Source of the DNA: an uncultured Pelagibacteraceae bacterium
GTDB taxonomy: Bacteria > Pseudomonadota > Alphaproteobacteria > Pelagibacterales > Pelagibacteraceae
Direction of reading: 5' to 3'
Assembly: GCA_902537845.1 (NCBI GenBank)
Contig: CACBDC010000009.1
Span: 1-34,494, forward strand
DNA: 34,494 nucleotides
This document shows positions 16,790 through 24,789 of the stretch, one piece after another. Position numbers and translations under genes: made by a program. The stretch's first letter is position 1. Each line of letters starts with the position of its first letter. The notes beneath the pieces are model-generated. The model was not told the DNA's origin, did not search any database, and saw nothing but the letters and a program-made list of their open reading frames with translations.

Positions 16790-17573
16790 TTTTTTTTCTA
16801 AAAATATTAAACATGATAAAGCCAATTATCACCATTAAAAAACTTAATACACTTCCCATGCTAAATAAATTAAATATATAACCAACTTGACTATCTGGTT
16901 CCCTAAAAAACTCTGAAATTATTCTAAAAATTCCATAAAGAATTAAAAACAAATATGAACATGTTCCTAATCTATACTCTTTCTTAAATATGATAATATT
17001 TAAAATTAAAAATAAAACTGCACCCTCTAGAAAAGCTTCATAAATCTGAGAGGGATGCCTTGGCAAGACTCCGAAATTAGGAAAAATTACTCCCCAAGAC
17101 ATAGTCGTAACCTTACCTACTAATTCAGCATTAATAAAATTAGCCAATCGGCCTAAGAAAATTCCAATCGGTGAAACACAAGCAATAATATCTAGTAAAA
17201 AGAATATTTTTACATTTTTTTTAGCTGAAAACAAATATGTGCCTAAAATTATTCCTATTAATGCACCATGAAAAGACATACCGCCTTCCCAAACTTTGAT
17301 AATATCCAATGGATTGGAAATATAATACTCCAGATTATAAAAAATAATGTAACCAAATCTTCCACCTAAAATAATTGATATAATTATATAAGTAATTAAT
17401 TCATCGAAATCTTTTAAATTAAATTTTATTTCATTATATCTATGGATATGATTAATAATTTTTTTCCCCAACCACCAACCTATAAGAATTCCAAATATAT
17501 AAGCTAATGAATACCATCTTATTTCTATAAACCCAAAATTCAACAATACTGGGTCTAAATTATGGGTGTACAT
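16779..17573 (-). CDS. lgt: Prolipoprotein diacylglyceryl transferase
   Basis: Transfers diacylglycerol from phosphatidylglycerol to the lipobox cysteine of prelipoproteins in the inner membrane, the first step of lipoprotein maturation. The 264 residues contain about seven membrane helices. The essential His of GGMSFHGALIG is H102 and the signature GRLANFINAELVGK carries R142, aligning with H103 and R143 of E. coli. The substrate PG comes from the pathway of pgsA, also in the window. First gene of the long lgt-midA-pgeF-prs-rplY-pth-ychF run, with a -10-like hexamer 5 bp before its ATG. Confidence 0.97.
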   Translation of the reverse strand: MYTHNLDPVLLNFGFIEIRWYSLAYIFGILIGWWLGKKIINHIHRYNEIKFNLKDFDELITYIIISIILGGRFGYIIFYNLEYYISNPLDIIKVWEGGMSFHGALIGIILGTYLFSAKKNVKIFFLLDIIACVSPIGIFLGRLANFINAELVGKVTTMSWGVIFPNFGVLPRHPSQIYEAFLEGAVLFLILNIIIFKKEYRLGTCSYLFLILYGIFRIISEFFREPDSQVGYIFNLFSMGSVLSFLMVIIGFIMFNIFRKKNEI

Positions 17574-17578
17574 GATAT

Positions 17579-17584
17579 CTTATA
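17579..17584 (-). promoter_or_regulatory. Possible -10 element of lgt (leaderless)
   Basis: On the minus strand TATAAG lies 5 bp upstream of the lgt ATG, so transcription would start at or next to the start codon. It sits within the small inverted repeat GATAT-CTT-ATATC (17574-17586). The whole lgt/ubiK divergent gap is 51 bp and has no Shine-Dalgarno sequence on either side. Confidence 0.35.
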
Positions 17585-17624
17585 TCACATTTGAAATTAA
17601 CATTGCCATCAAATAAGATGCAGT

Positions 17625-17870
17625 ATGAGTAATACTGAAAAAATTCTTAAATCTTTATCAAGCTTAATAGAAAATGGTATATTAACCTCTGCAGATATTA
17701 AAAAAGAAATTTCTACAGACTTAAAATTTAAAAAAGACAAAATAATTAGCAAACTTGATCTTGTATCTAAAGAGGAGTTTGAGGTTTTAAAAAAGATTGT
17801 TCAAAAACAAGATACGCTTATAAAGAAAATTTTAAAAAATAAAAAAATTAAAAAGGCAAAGAAATCTTAA
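17625..17870 (+). CDS. ubiK: Accessory factor UbiK family (BMFP/YqiC-like) coiled-coil protein
   Basis: An 81-residue protein without signal peptide. The N-terminal half is an amphipathic helix (KILKSLSSLIENGILTSAD), the middle (LVSKEEFEVLKKIVQKQDTLI) is a coiled-coil trimerisation segment, and the end is a Lys-rich tail. This is the layout of the UbiK/YqiC family, whose E. coli member associates with UbiJ in the aerobic ubiquinone-synthesis complex. The VSKEEFEVLK motif is the best family match. Alone on the plus strand, divergent from lgt, and overlapping the sensor kinase gene by 23 bp at its 3' end. It may cooperate with the UbiH-type hydroxylase at the left edge (inference). Confidence 0.75.
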   Translation: MSNTEKILKSLSSLIENGILTSADIKKEISTDLKFKKDKIISKLDLVSKEEFEVLKKIVQKQDTLIKKILKNKKIKKAKKS

Positions 17871-19167
17871 CCTGTAGTCCATTATGACGACTTTTTCCTA
17901 GCTGAATATTTCCTCCATGTGAATTGATTATATCTTCCACTATAGCCAACCCTAAACCGACTCCAGACTTATTTAAACTTCTGCTTTTATCTAATCTAAA
18001 AAAAGGCTTAAAAACATTTTTATATTGATCCTCTGGAATACCTGGACCGTCATCTTCAATTGTAATTAAAGCTCTGTTATTTCCCTTAAAGATATCAACA
18101 TTGACTTTGTTTCCATATATTAATCCATTTTGAATTATATTTTCAAAAGATCTTTTCAATGCAGTAGGCCTTCCACTTAATTCGATCTCTGTATTGTTAT
18201 TACTTAATGAAATTTTATCTTTGCTAAGTTCATTTCTTATTGAGTTAAGAAGCCTATTAAGATTAATTTTAGTTGTATTTTCTTGTGCCTGCGTTTTTGC
18301 AAATTGTAAATAGTCATTTAACATTTTTTCCATTTCATCAATATCTTTAGACATTTTTTCAGTTATTTCTTTTTGTTTTAACATTGCAAGTTGCAACTTC
18401 AGACGAGTTAAAGGTGTTCTCAAGTCATGACTTATACCCGATAACATTTCAGCTCTTTGATTTAGATGACGATTAATTCTTTTTGCCATACGATCGAATT
18501 CAAAAGCAGCTTTTCTAATTTCTTGAGAGCCAGACGCTCGAAAATCATTTACATAATCTCCTTTTCCAAACCTTTCAGCAGCTTTTGCTAATTTAACAAG
18601 CGGTTTTGTCTGATTTTTTAAAAATATTAAAGCTATTATAATTAAAACTAATGAGGGTAGAGTTGTCCAGAGCACAAACAGTCTTACGGACGAAGTCGAA
18701 ACCATCTCCTTTGGAACTAAAAATTCTAAAACATCGTCACCAGATCTTATTTTAATTTCAACAGCGTTTTTAAATTTTGAAGTATTGAACCAATAATTGT
18801 TATTACCAAAACTAGATTTTAACTCTCTTCTTAACGATCTATCCATTGGACTAAATTTTCTCTCACCACTATAGTTAGGGAATTCATTCTGGTTAATACC
18901 AATCTCAAAATTAAAATTGTTCCTATAACTATCAGTGAAAAAATCTAAATTTTTTTTATCATTCTGATATACTTCCTCTATAGCTTTTAATTGAGCCACT
19001 AATGATCTAGTAATATTTTTATTAGCTTTGATCCAAATACTATCATAAAAAACAATAGTTATGATAATTTGAAGAATTATAGTCGGAGCCGCAACAATAA
19101 TTAGTGCTCTGTAAAAAAGTCTTTTAGGTAAAATATATTTAATAAATTTATTCAATCCAGAGAACAT
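17848..19167 (-). CDS. EnvZ-like sensor histidine kinase
   Basis: A membrane two-component kinase of 439 residues. Two membrane helices (about residues 18-41 and 162-183) flank a periplasmic sensor region of ~120 residues without a recognised fold. A HAMP linker follows, then the dimerisation helix with H247 in GISHDLRTPLTRLKLQL, the N box NGLIYGNK, G1 DDGPGIP and G2 GVGLGLAIVEDI. The HDLRTPLTR H-box is of the EnvZ type. It overlaps petR by 20 bp, so the two form a cognate pair, following the MarR-type petP gene. The signal sensed cannot be read from sequence; osmotic or redox conditions are guesses. Confidence 0.9.
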   Translation of the reverse strand: MFSGLNKFIKYILPKRLFYRALIIVAAPTIILQIIITIVFYDSIWIKANKNITRSLVAQLKAIEEVYQNDKKNLDFFTDSYRNNFNFEIGINQNEFPNYSGERKFSPMDRSLRRELKSSFGNNNYWFNTSKFKNAVEIKIRSGDDVLEFLVPKEMVSTSSVRLFVLWTTLPSLVLIIIALIFLKNQTKPLVKLAKAAERFGKGDYVNDFRASGSQEIRKAAFEFDRMAKRINRHLNQRAEMLSGISHDLRTPLTRLKLQLAMLKQKEITEKMSKDIDEMEKMLNDYLQFAKTQAQENTTKINLNRLLNSIRNELSKDKISLSNNNTEIELSGRPTALKRSFENIIQNGLIYGNKVNVDIFKGNNRALITIEDDGPGIPEDQYKNVFKPFFRLDKSRSLNKSGVGLGLAIVEDIINSHGGNIQLGKSRHNGLQVKISLPF

Positions 19168-19825
19168 AGCCTGAACCTCTAATTGTTTGTAAGTATTTTG
19201 GATTTTTTGGATTTATTTCCAATTTTTGTCTCAATCTAGTAATCATTACGTCTATTGATCTTTCTTGACTAATTCCTGAAATCTTGCCTATCTCCTCTCT
19301 AGAGAAAGTTGTTCCTGGATTAGCTAACATATCAATAAGAACTTTTTTTTCTGAGTTGTTTATTTTTTTTAATTTGTTTTGTAGATTGATTGTCATTTTG
19401 TTTAAATCAATTTCAGCGTTACCTACAAAATGTTTTGATTTTAAATCAATTTTATTATTTTTATCAATTATATTTTTGATTCTTAACAATAATTCTTTCG
19501 GCTCAAAAGGTTTGCCAATGTAATCATCAGCCCCAAGTTCTAAACCTTTGATTCTATTTTCCACTTCTCCTTTAGCGGTGAGTAAAATTATAGGAACTTT
19601 GATATTTTTTTTTATTTCTTTTGTTAATTCGTAGCCATTTTGACCTGGCATCATCACGTCTAATATCAGTATATCAAATTTTATCAATTTCATTCTTTCT
19701 TTAGCTTGATCTGAATTTTCTGCAGTTGAAACTATGTAATTATTTTCTGATAAATAATCTTTTAAAAGATTACGAATTCTATCATCATCATCAACTATGA
19801 GAATATGATTTTTATTGTTTTCCAT
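19148..19825 (-). CDS. petR: OmpR/PetR-type response regulator
   Basis: A 225-residue DNA-binding response regulator. The receiver domain has the acidic pocket DDDD (12-15), phospho-acceptor D56 (ILDVMMPG), T83 (LLTAKGE) and K105 (GADDYIGKPFEP). The C-terminal winged helix ends ISQERSIDVMITRLRQKLE and YLQTIRGSGYVL, with the OmpR recognition-helix pattern. The gene order MarR-type regulator followed by this regulator matches petP-petR, first described beside the bc1 genes of Rhodobacter capsulatus. Here petABC is about 8 kb away. The symbol is assigned from that neighbourhood, with OmpR as the alternative name. Confidence 0.88.
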   Translation of the reverse strand: MENNKNHILIVDDDDRIRNLLKDYLSENNYIVSTAENSDQAKERMKLIKFDILILDVMMPGQNGYELTKEIKKNIKVPIILLTAKGEVENRIKGLELGADDYIGKPFEPKELLLRIKNIIDKNNKIDLKSKHFVGNAEIDLNKMTINLQNKLKKINNSEKKVLIDMLANPGTTFSREEIGKISGISQERSIDVMITRLRQKLEINPKNPKYLQTIRGSGYVLWIE

Positions 19826-20255
19826 CTATTATCTTTTTTAAAACATCTTTAAATTTAATTACAGAGTCAGAATTTGAATTTTTTAAGGCATTAAAAATTC
19901 TTTTTTTTTGAGCATTATATACTGATTCAAAAAACGTTTTTCCCTCTTTGTCTAAAAATAAATTTTTTTTTCTTGTATCAGTCTCGTCTTGTACTTGTTT
20001 TATCATTTTAGATTTAATTAAATCTCTCAATACTCTATTTAAACTTTGTTTGGTTACTTTTAATCTAAAAATTAACTCACCTAAGTTAATTCCTGGATTT
20101 CTCTCTATAAGATTTAATGCCCGGAGATGTGCTGGACCAAAAAACCTTTTTGATAAAATTTCTTTTGGATCAGAGAACGTCTCTCTATAAGCATAATAAA
20201 GAAGTTGGATAAACTCTTTAATTTGTTCATCTTTAAGGTAAAGTAAATCTTTCAT
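19812..20255 (-). CDS. petP: MarR-family transcriptional regulator, PetP-like
   Basis: A 147-residue winged-helix protein. Helices at both ends (about 5-30 and 115-140) fit the MarR dimer interface. The central segment ALNLIERNPGINLGELIFRL, then VTKQSLNRVLRDLIK (recognition helix) and the wing around DETDTRKKNLFLDKEGK, form the DNA-binding domain. It overlaps petR by 14 bp, and the organisation petP-petR-kinase suggests a single regulatory unit. An inverted repeat in front of its own gene may be its operator (separate entry). The ligand is unknown. The name is based on position next to the PetR-like regulator and on the MarR fold. Confidence 0.82.
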   Translation of the reverse strand: MKDLLYLKDEQIKEFIQLLYYAYRETFSDPKEILSKRFFGPAHLRALNLIERNPGINLGELIFRLKVTKQSLNRVLRDLIKSKMIKQVQDETDTRKKNLFLDKEGKTFFESVYNAQKKRIFNALKNSNSDSVIKFKDVLKKIIDGKQ

Positions 20256-20260
20256 AATGG

Positions 20261-20277
20261 TAAGTTATATTGACTTA
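20261..20277 (-). promoter_or_regulatory. Inverted repeat over the petP promoter, possible PetP operator
   Basis: TAAGT-N7-ACTTA forms an inverted repeat 6-22 bp upstream of the petP ATG. Between and partly within the half-sites the minus strand reads TATAAC (complement of 20264-20269), a good -10 hexamer 8 bp before the start codon. A MarR-type dimer bound here would block RNA polymerase. The repeat also overlaps a -35-like TTGACT on the plus strand facing ilvE. The geometry is seen directly; binding by PetP is inferred. Confidence 0.4.
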
Positions 20278-20296
20278 TCATCAAGATGAATATACT
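20270..20296 (+). promoter_or_regulatory. Possible ilvE promoter
   Basis: TTGACT (20270-20275) and TATACT (20291-20296) are good matches to -35 and -10 hexamers, but the 15-bp spacing is short. A second candidate -10, TATATT, at 20318-20323 is 8 bp before the ilvE ATG and would give an almost leaderless transcript. No Shine-Dalgarno sequence precedes ilvE. Confidence 0.35.
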
Positions 20297-20331
20297 TTTT
20301 TAAAAATAAAAAATCTATATATTTGCATTGA

Positions 20332-21219
20332 ATGGAAAGCATACCTTACGATAAAAGATCGGGAAAAATATGGTTTAATGGAGAAACTGTAGATTGGGCT
20401 GATGCTAACATTCATATTTTAAATCATGGACTACATTACGCAAGCTGTGTGTTTGAAGGTGAGAGGGTTTACGATGGAGAAATTTTTAAGCTTGAGGAAC
20501 ATACACAAAGACTTTTTTATTCTGCTAAAAGAATGGGTATAAAAGTACCTTACTCTCAAGATGAGATTAATAAGGCCTGTAAAAATATAATTAATATTCA
20601 GAAAGTTCAGAATGGATATGTAAGGCCATTGATTTGGCGTGGAAGTGAAATGATGGCGATTTCAGCACAAAAAAATAAAATTCATGTAGCAATAGCAACT
20701 TGGGAATGGGGATCGTACTTTGATCCAAAATTGAAATTAAATGGAATAAAATTAGATATATCAAAGTGGAGGAGGCCTGCTCCAAATACAATTCCATGGG
20801 ACACTAAAGCGGCAGGTTTATATATGATCTGCACTTTGTCTAAACATGAAGCAGAAGCAAAAGGTTTTACCGACTCATTAATGTTAGATCACGAAGGAAA
20901 TATTGCAGAGGCAACGGGTGCGAATGTATTTTTTAAAACAAATAAAGGAGAATTGCACACTCCAATTCCAGATTCTTTTTTAGATGGCATTACAAGGAGA
21001 GAGGTAATTAAAATCGCAAAATCTAAAGGGATTAATGTGATTGAGAGAAAAATTAAACCAGAAGAAATGAAAGATTTTGTGGGATGCTTCTTAACTGGCA
21101 CTGCCGCAGAAGTGACCCCAGTCTCACAAATTTCTGATTATAGTTTTAAGGTTTGTAAAGTAATTACAGAACTAAACGAGTCTTATCAAAATTTAGTAAG
21201 AAAAAAGTCAGCTGCCTAA
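20332..21219 (+). CDS. ilvE: Branched-chain amino acid aminotransferase
   Basis: A fold-type IV PLP enzyme that moves the amino group between glutamate and the keto acids of leucine, isoleucine and valine. The 295 residues start with the typical GKIWFNGETVDWADANIHIL and contain the PLP lysine in PWDTKAAGLY (K159), the EATGANVFF motif (E194-) and GTAAEVTPV near the C-terminus. The combination is that of IlvE rather than D-amino-acid or 4-amino-4-deoxychorismate enzymes. It is a single-gene unit, divergent from petP across 76 bp and overlapping pgsA by 4 bp (shared CTAA). Confidence 0.95.
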   Translation: MESIPYDKRSGKIWFNGETVDWADANIHILNHGLHYASCVFEGERVYDGEIFKLEEHTQRLFYSAKRMGIKVPYSQDEINKACKNIINIQKVQNGYVRPLIWRGSEMMAISAQKNKIHVAIATWEWGSYFDPKLKLNGIKLDISKWRRPAPNTIPWDTKAAGLYMICTLSKHEAEAKGFTDSLMLDHEGNIAEATGANVFFKTNKGELHTPIPDSFLDGITRREVIKIAKSKGINVIERKIKPEEMKDFVGCFLTGTAAEVTPVSQISDYSFKVCKVITELNESYQNLVRKKSAA

Positions 21220-21800
21220 TCCTTATTATCTTCGTTGATTGCGTGATCTATACCTTTTCTTAAATAATCATAACCAGTGTAAAGAGTTAAAAAAGCTGAA
21301 AGCCATAACAGTATTATGCCAATTGTTTGAGCATTATAGTCCTGAAAATTTATTATTTTATTTCCACTATCGCCGGTTAGAAGTATAGCTATCGAGACCA
21401 TTTGAATAAAAGTTTTGAGCTTAGATAAACTTGTTACTTGCATAGCAACCTGACCTTTTGCTAAAAATTCTCTTAAACCAGATACTAAAATTTCTCTTGT
21501 AAGAATAATTATTGCGGCAATTACTTCATAATTTTTTATAGTACCATTCATTACTAAAAGGATCAGAGCAGCTGCAACGAGAATTTTGTCTGCAATAGGG
21601 TCAAGAAGTTCGCCTAACTTTGATTCTTCTTTGAACATTCTAGCTAATAAACCATCAAGATAATCTGTAAAACTAGCTAAAGCAAAAAGAAAGAATGGAA
21701 TTAAATCTCCAAAAAATCCTGGGATAAAAAAAGTCAGAACGAAAATTGGAACAATAATTATACGACCAATAGTTAAAATATTTGGTATTTTTAGTTTCAT
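21216..21800 (-). CDS. pgsA: CDP-diacylglycerol-glycerol-3-phosphate 3-phosphatidyltransferase
   Basis: Makes phosphatidylglycerol phosphate, the committed step to phosphatidylglycerol. The CDP-alcohol phosphatidyltransferase signature DG(2)AR(8)G(3)D(3)D is perfect: D49-G50, A53-R54, G63, D67, D71, with the additional D46. Several membrane helices surround it in 194 residues, and NILTIGRIIIVPIF at the N-terminus is typical of PgsA. It follows uvrC by 6 bp, the widespread uvrC-pgsA arrangement. PG made downstream of it is the lipid donor for lgt, also in this window. Confidence 0.96.
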   Translation of the reverse strand: MKLKIPNILTIGRIIIVPIFVLTFFIPGFFGDLIPFFLFALASFTDYLDGLLARMFKEESKLGELLDPIADKILVAAALILLVMNGTIKNYEVIAAIIILTREILVSGLREFLAKGQVAMQVTSLSKLKTFIQMVSIAILLTGDSGNKIINFQDYNAQTIGIILLWLSAFLTLYTGYDYLRKGIDHAINEDNKD

Positions 21801-21806
21801 ACTTTT

Positions 21807-23645
21807 TTATTCGTGAAAATAATTATATATTTTATTTGCTATACTGTCTTCTATTCCTTCAATAGCTTTTAAATCTTCAAGACTTGCTGACTCCACAGCT
21901 CTCGCTGAACCAAAATGGTTTAACAAAGCTCTCTTTCTTTGTTTTCCAATGCCTTGTATTTGATCTAAAAGAGATTTACTCAAATTTTTCTTTCTTTTTG
22001 CTCTATGAGTGCTTATTGCAAATCTATGCGCCTCATCTCTTAGCCTTTGAATAAAAAATAGAAGAGGGTCATTCTTATTCAAGATAAACTCTTTATTTTC
22101 ATGGTATATTTTTTCTTCACCAGCATTTCTTTTTTTACCTTTTGCAACAGCTAAAATTGGCAGATCATGTAAACCAAGTTCATTCAAAACTTCTCTACTT
22201 ACTGAATATTGTCCTTTACCTCCATCAATCAAAATTAAATCTGGAAGCGATAAAGATCCCGATTTCTCTTTCACTGCTTTAGCGAATCTTCTAAATAAAA
22301 CCTCTTTCATCATCCCATAATCATCGTTTTTTACTTTCTCATCCTTTATATTAAATTTTCTGTATCTTTTTTTTACAAAACCTTCGTTACTAAAGCATAT
22401 AAGAGCTCCGATGGAATCAGTTCCTTGAATGTGGCTGTTATCATAAACTTCTATAAGATCTATAGCACTATTAAGTTTAAATTTAGATGCAAGAGATTCA
22501 ATTAGATTATTATTTGTGTCAGATTGTATAAGTTTTTGTTTTAAAGCCTGCTTTGCATTTTTTTCTGCAAGCTTGGAAATTGATAATTCATTTTTTGCTT
22601 TAGCTTTTTTAATTATTATCTGTTTGTTTTCTTTTGTGGAGAATGTTTTTTCGAGAAGTTTTTTTTCTTTTGTCTCTATATTTGTAAGGATTAAAGCAGG
22701 GATAGATTTATTTTCATAAAATTGAGGTAAAAAAGACGAAAAAATCTCTTCAACCGTATCATCTGTGTCGTGTTTTGGGTAAAATGCCTGATTACCCCAG
22801 TTTTGTTTAGATCTAAAAAAGAAAACTTGAATACAAGTTTTTCCAGTTTCTTTATAAATACTTATAACATCTGCTTCATTTAAATTTGTTTGGTTTATTT
22901 TTTGCGATGTTTGTATTTGAGTTAAGGCTTTAATTCTATCTCGTGCGATGGCTGCTTTCTCATAATTAAGTTCTTTACTGGCTTCTTCCATCTCTTTAGA
23001 TAAGTTTTTTTGAATCCTTCTTGATTTACCTGAAATAAAATCTATTGAGTCATTTACGCTAGATAAATAATCTTTTTCACTAATATGACCAACACAAGGG
23101 CCAGAGCATCTTTTTATCTGATAAAGAATGCATGGACGATCTCTGTTTTTGAAAACCGTATCGTCACAAACTCTTAATTGAAAAATCTTTTGAAGAATCT
23201 TAATTGTCCAGTTGGCTGAACCTATTGATGCAAATGGACCAAAATAATATCCTGTTTTTGATTTTTTTCCTCTTAACTTAGTAAGCTGGGGCCATTTATC
23301 TTTATTACCAATATAAATGTATGGAAAAGATTTATCATCTCTTAGTAAAATATTGTACCGAGGTTTATGTTTTTTAATTAAGTTTGCTTCGAGCAATAAA
23401 GCTTCACTTTCATTACTTGTAGTAGTTGTTTCCAGATTATGTGTAAGAGATAACATTCTTTCAGTTCTTATAGGCAGGTTTGAGTCTGTAACATAACTCT
23501 TTAACCTGTTTGGGATATTTTTTGCTTTACCAATATAAAGAATTTCACCTGTTGAGCTTAACATTTTATATACCCCAGGATTTTTTGGAATTAATGGTAT
23601 TTTATCTTTAATTACTTTTTTTCCTAGTTCTAAACTATTAATCAT
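21807..23645 (-). CDS. uvrC: Excinuclease ABC subunit C
   Basis: Makes both incisions around a lesion in nucleotide excision repair. The 612 residues comprise the N-terminal GIY-YIG nuclease (GVYKM at 24-28, YIGKAK at 37-42), a four-cysteine cluster C160-C172-C180-C184 that matches the Fe-S ligands described for E. coli UvrC, and the UVR segment for UvrB contact ([17 protein letters not shown]). The RNase H-like nuclease ([17 protein letters not shown] and [10 protein letters not shown]) and C-terminal helix-hairpin-helix repeats ([17 protein letters not shown], then [12 protein letters not shown]) complete it. It overlaps folB by 4 bp in an operon led by uvrB. Confidence 0.97.
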   Translation of the reverse strand: MINSLELGKKVIKDKIPLIPKNPGVYKMLSSTGEILYIGKAKNIPNRLKSYVTDSNLPIRTERMLSLTHNLETTTTSNESEALLLEANLIKKHKPRYNILLRDDKSFPYIYIGNKDKWPQLTKLRGKKSKTGYYFGPFASIGSANWTIKILQKIFQLRVCDDTVFKNRDRPCILYQIKRCSGPCVGHISEKDYLSSVNDSIDFISGKSRRIQKNLSKEMEEASKELNYEKAAIARDRIKALTQIQTSQKINQTNLNEADVISIYKETGKTCIQVFFFRSKQNWGNQAFYPKHDTDDTVEEIFSSFLPQFYENKSIPALILTNIETKEKKLLEKTFSTKENKQIIIKKAKAKNELSISKLAEKNAKQALKQKLIQSDTNNNLIESLASKFKLNSAIDLIEVYDNSHIQGTDSIGALICFSNEGFVKKRYRKFNIKDEKVKNDDYGMMKEVLFRRFAKAVKEKSGSLSLPDLILIDGGKGQYSVSREVLNELGLHDLPILAVAKGKKRNAGEEKIYHENKEFILNKNDPLLFFIQRLRDEAHRFAISTHRAKRKKNLSKSLLDQIQGIGKQRKRALLNHFGSARAVESASLEDLKAIEGIEDSIANKIYNYFHE

Positions 23646-24037
23646 ATTTTAGTCTTTGATACTGCAATACCAACAGATTTGGTTTTTTTTAGGATATCTA
23701 GCTTTTCTAATTTTAAACTTATTTTTTTAACAATTTTGTTTTTAAAAATAATATTAAAAATATTTTCTGCTAAATCCTCAAGTAATTCGTGGTGTGTTGA
23801 ATTTGTGAGTTTTTCAATTTTTATTACAACCTCTTCATAATTTAAAATTGAATTTAGGTCTTTATTATTTGGAGACACATAAGGATCTGTCAAAATTTCA
23901 ATATTAAATTTTACTCTTTGCTTCTTTTTTTTCTCAAAGTTATGTATTCCAACTAAAATCTTCAAAGTAAGATCTTTGATGATTACTTTTCTTTTGTATT
24001 TAAATTTTTCTCTTTTTTGAAATTTTATTATTTTCAT
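23642..24037 (-). CDS. folB: Dihydroneopterin aldolase
   Basis: Converts 7,8-dihydroneopterin to 6-hydroxymethyl-7,8-dihydropterin in folate synthesis. The 131-residue protein has the FolB pattern: [28 protein letters not shown] in broken form with the conserved Gly-Ile/Val and basic run, a central [12 protein letters not shown], and [14 protein letters not shown] containing the Glu-Leu-Leu-Glu block. A Lys-rich N-terminal extension of about 17 residues precedes the domain. Both ends overlap neighbours by 4 bp (SDR upstream, uvrC downstream). The adjacent SDR with a pteridine-reductase fingerprint supports a shared pterin role. Confidence 0.85.
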   Translation of the reverse strand: MKIIKFQKREKFKYKRKVIIKDLTLKILVGIHNFEKKKKQRVKFNIEILTDPYVSPNNKDLNSILNYEEVVIKIEKLTNSTHHELLEDLAENIFNIIFKNKIVKKISLKLEKLDILKKTKSVGIAVSKTKI

Positions 24038-24789
24038 TCTTTTGTATTAATTATATCAGGTGTTTGCCATGCCAGTCTTTGCCCGCCATCAATATTAATT
24101 ATTTCTCCAGTTATGCTTTTACTTTCAATTAGAAATTTTACACCATTACAGATATTTTCTAAATCTACTTTTTTTCTTAATATTATTGACTTCCACTGTT
24201 TCTTAAAATGTCTCTCAGACTGTCTTTTATTTTTTAAAGTAGGACCAGGAGAGATGCCATTAACTCTAATATTTGGAGCCAGTTTCATAGCTGAGGTTTT
24301 CGTTAAAACCGCTAAAGAAGACTTACTTAAAGTATATGAGAAAAAAAAGGGAGTTAATTTTTCGACTCTTTGATCAATAATATTGATAATGCATCCCTCT
24401 TTATCCTTTACAAACCTACGAAAGTTTTGAGTTAAAATCGCAGGCGCTTTTAAGTTAATATTAATATGTTTTGTGAAAGATTTTTCAGAGAAATTTTCAA
24501 GATTATCGTTTTCAAAAACAGAAGCATTGTTAATCAAACAATCTAAACCTTTCATCTTAGTATACGCATTCTTAATCAAACTATTAGTTTGCTTAAAATT
24601 ATTTAAATCTGCCTTTAATAAATAAGTTTCGGCGCCAAGATTCTCTAGTTCTTTTTTTAATTTTAAAGCACTACTTTTAGAACGATTGAAATGAATAACA
24701 ATTTTTGCATCAAAACTTACTAGGCTTTTTGCAATAGCAGCGCCTATTCTTGTAGCTCCACCTGTTATAATTATTTTTTTGGCTTCCAT
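24034..24789 (-). CDS. Short-chain dehydrogenase with pteridine-reductase (PTR1/FolM-like) signature
   Basis: A 251-residue Rossmann-fold SDR. The nucleotide motif is TGGATRIG (residues 9-16), that is TGx3RxG with Arg14 in place of the usual glycine. This fingerprint separates pteridine reductases and FolM from ordinary SDRs. NNAS is at 87-90. The catalytic Ser is replaced by Asp139 ([11 protein letters not shown]), with Y152 and K156 in YTLSK, the Asp-Tyr-Lys triad seen in PTR1. The end, [12 protein letters not shown], is shared by alphaproteobacterial relatives. Overlap with folB by 4 bp and with uvrB by 19 bp ties it to pterin metabolism. Likely NADPH-dependent reduction of dihydropterin or dihydrofolate; the exact substrate is inferred, not shown. 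Confidence 0.82.
   Translation of the reverse strand: MEAKKIIITGGATRIGAAIAKSLVSFDAKIVIHFNRSKSSALKLKKELENLGAETYLLKADLNNFKQTNSLIKNAYTKMKGLDCLINNASVFENDNLENFSEKSFTKHININLKAPAILTQNFRRFVKDKEGCIINIIDQRVEKLTPFFFSYTLSKSSLAVLTKTSAMKLAPNIRVNGISPGPTLKNKRQSERHFKKQWKSIILRKKVDLENICNGVKFLIESKSITGEIINIDGGQRLAWQTPDIINTKE

Noticed and set aside
24017-24373. 118-codon open frame opposite the SDR/folB junction
   Set aside because: Overlaps two well-supported genes on the other strand and shows no recognisable motif.
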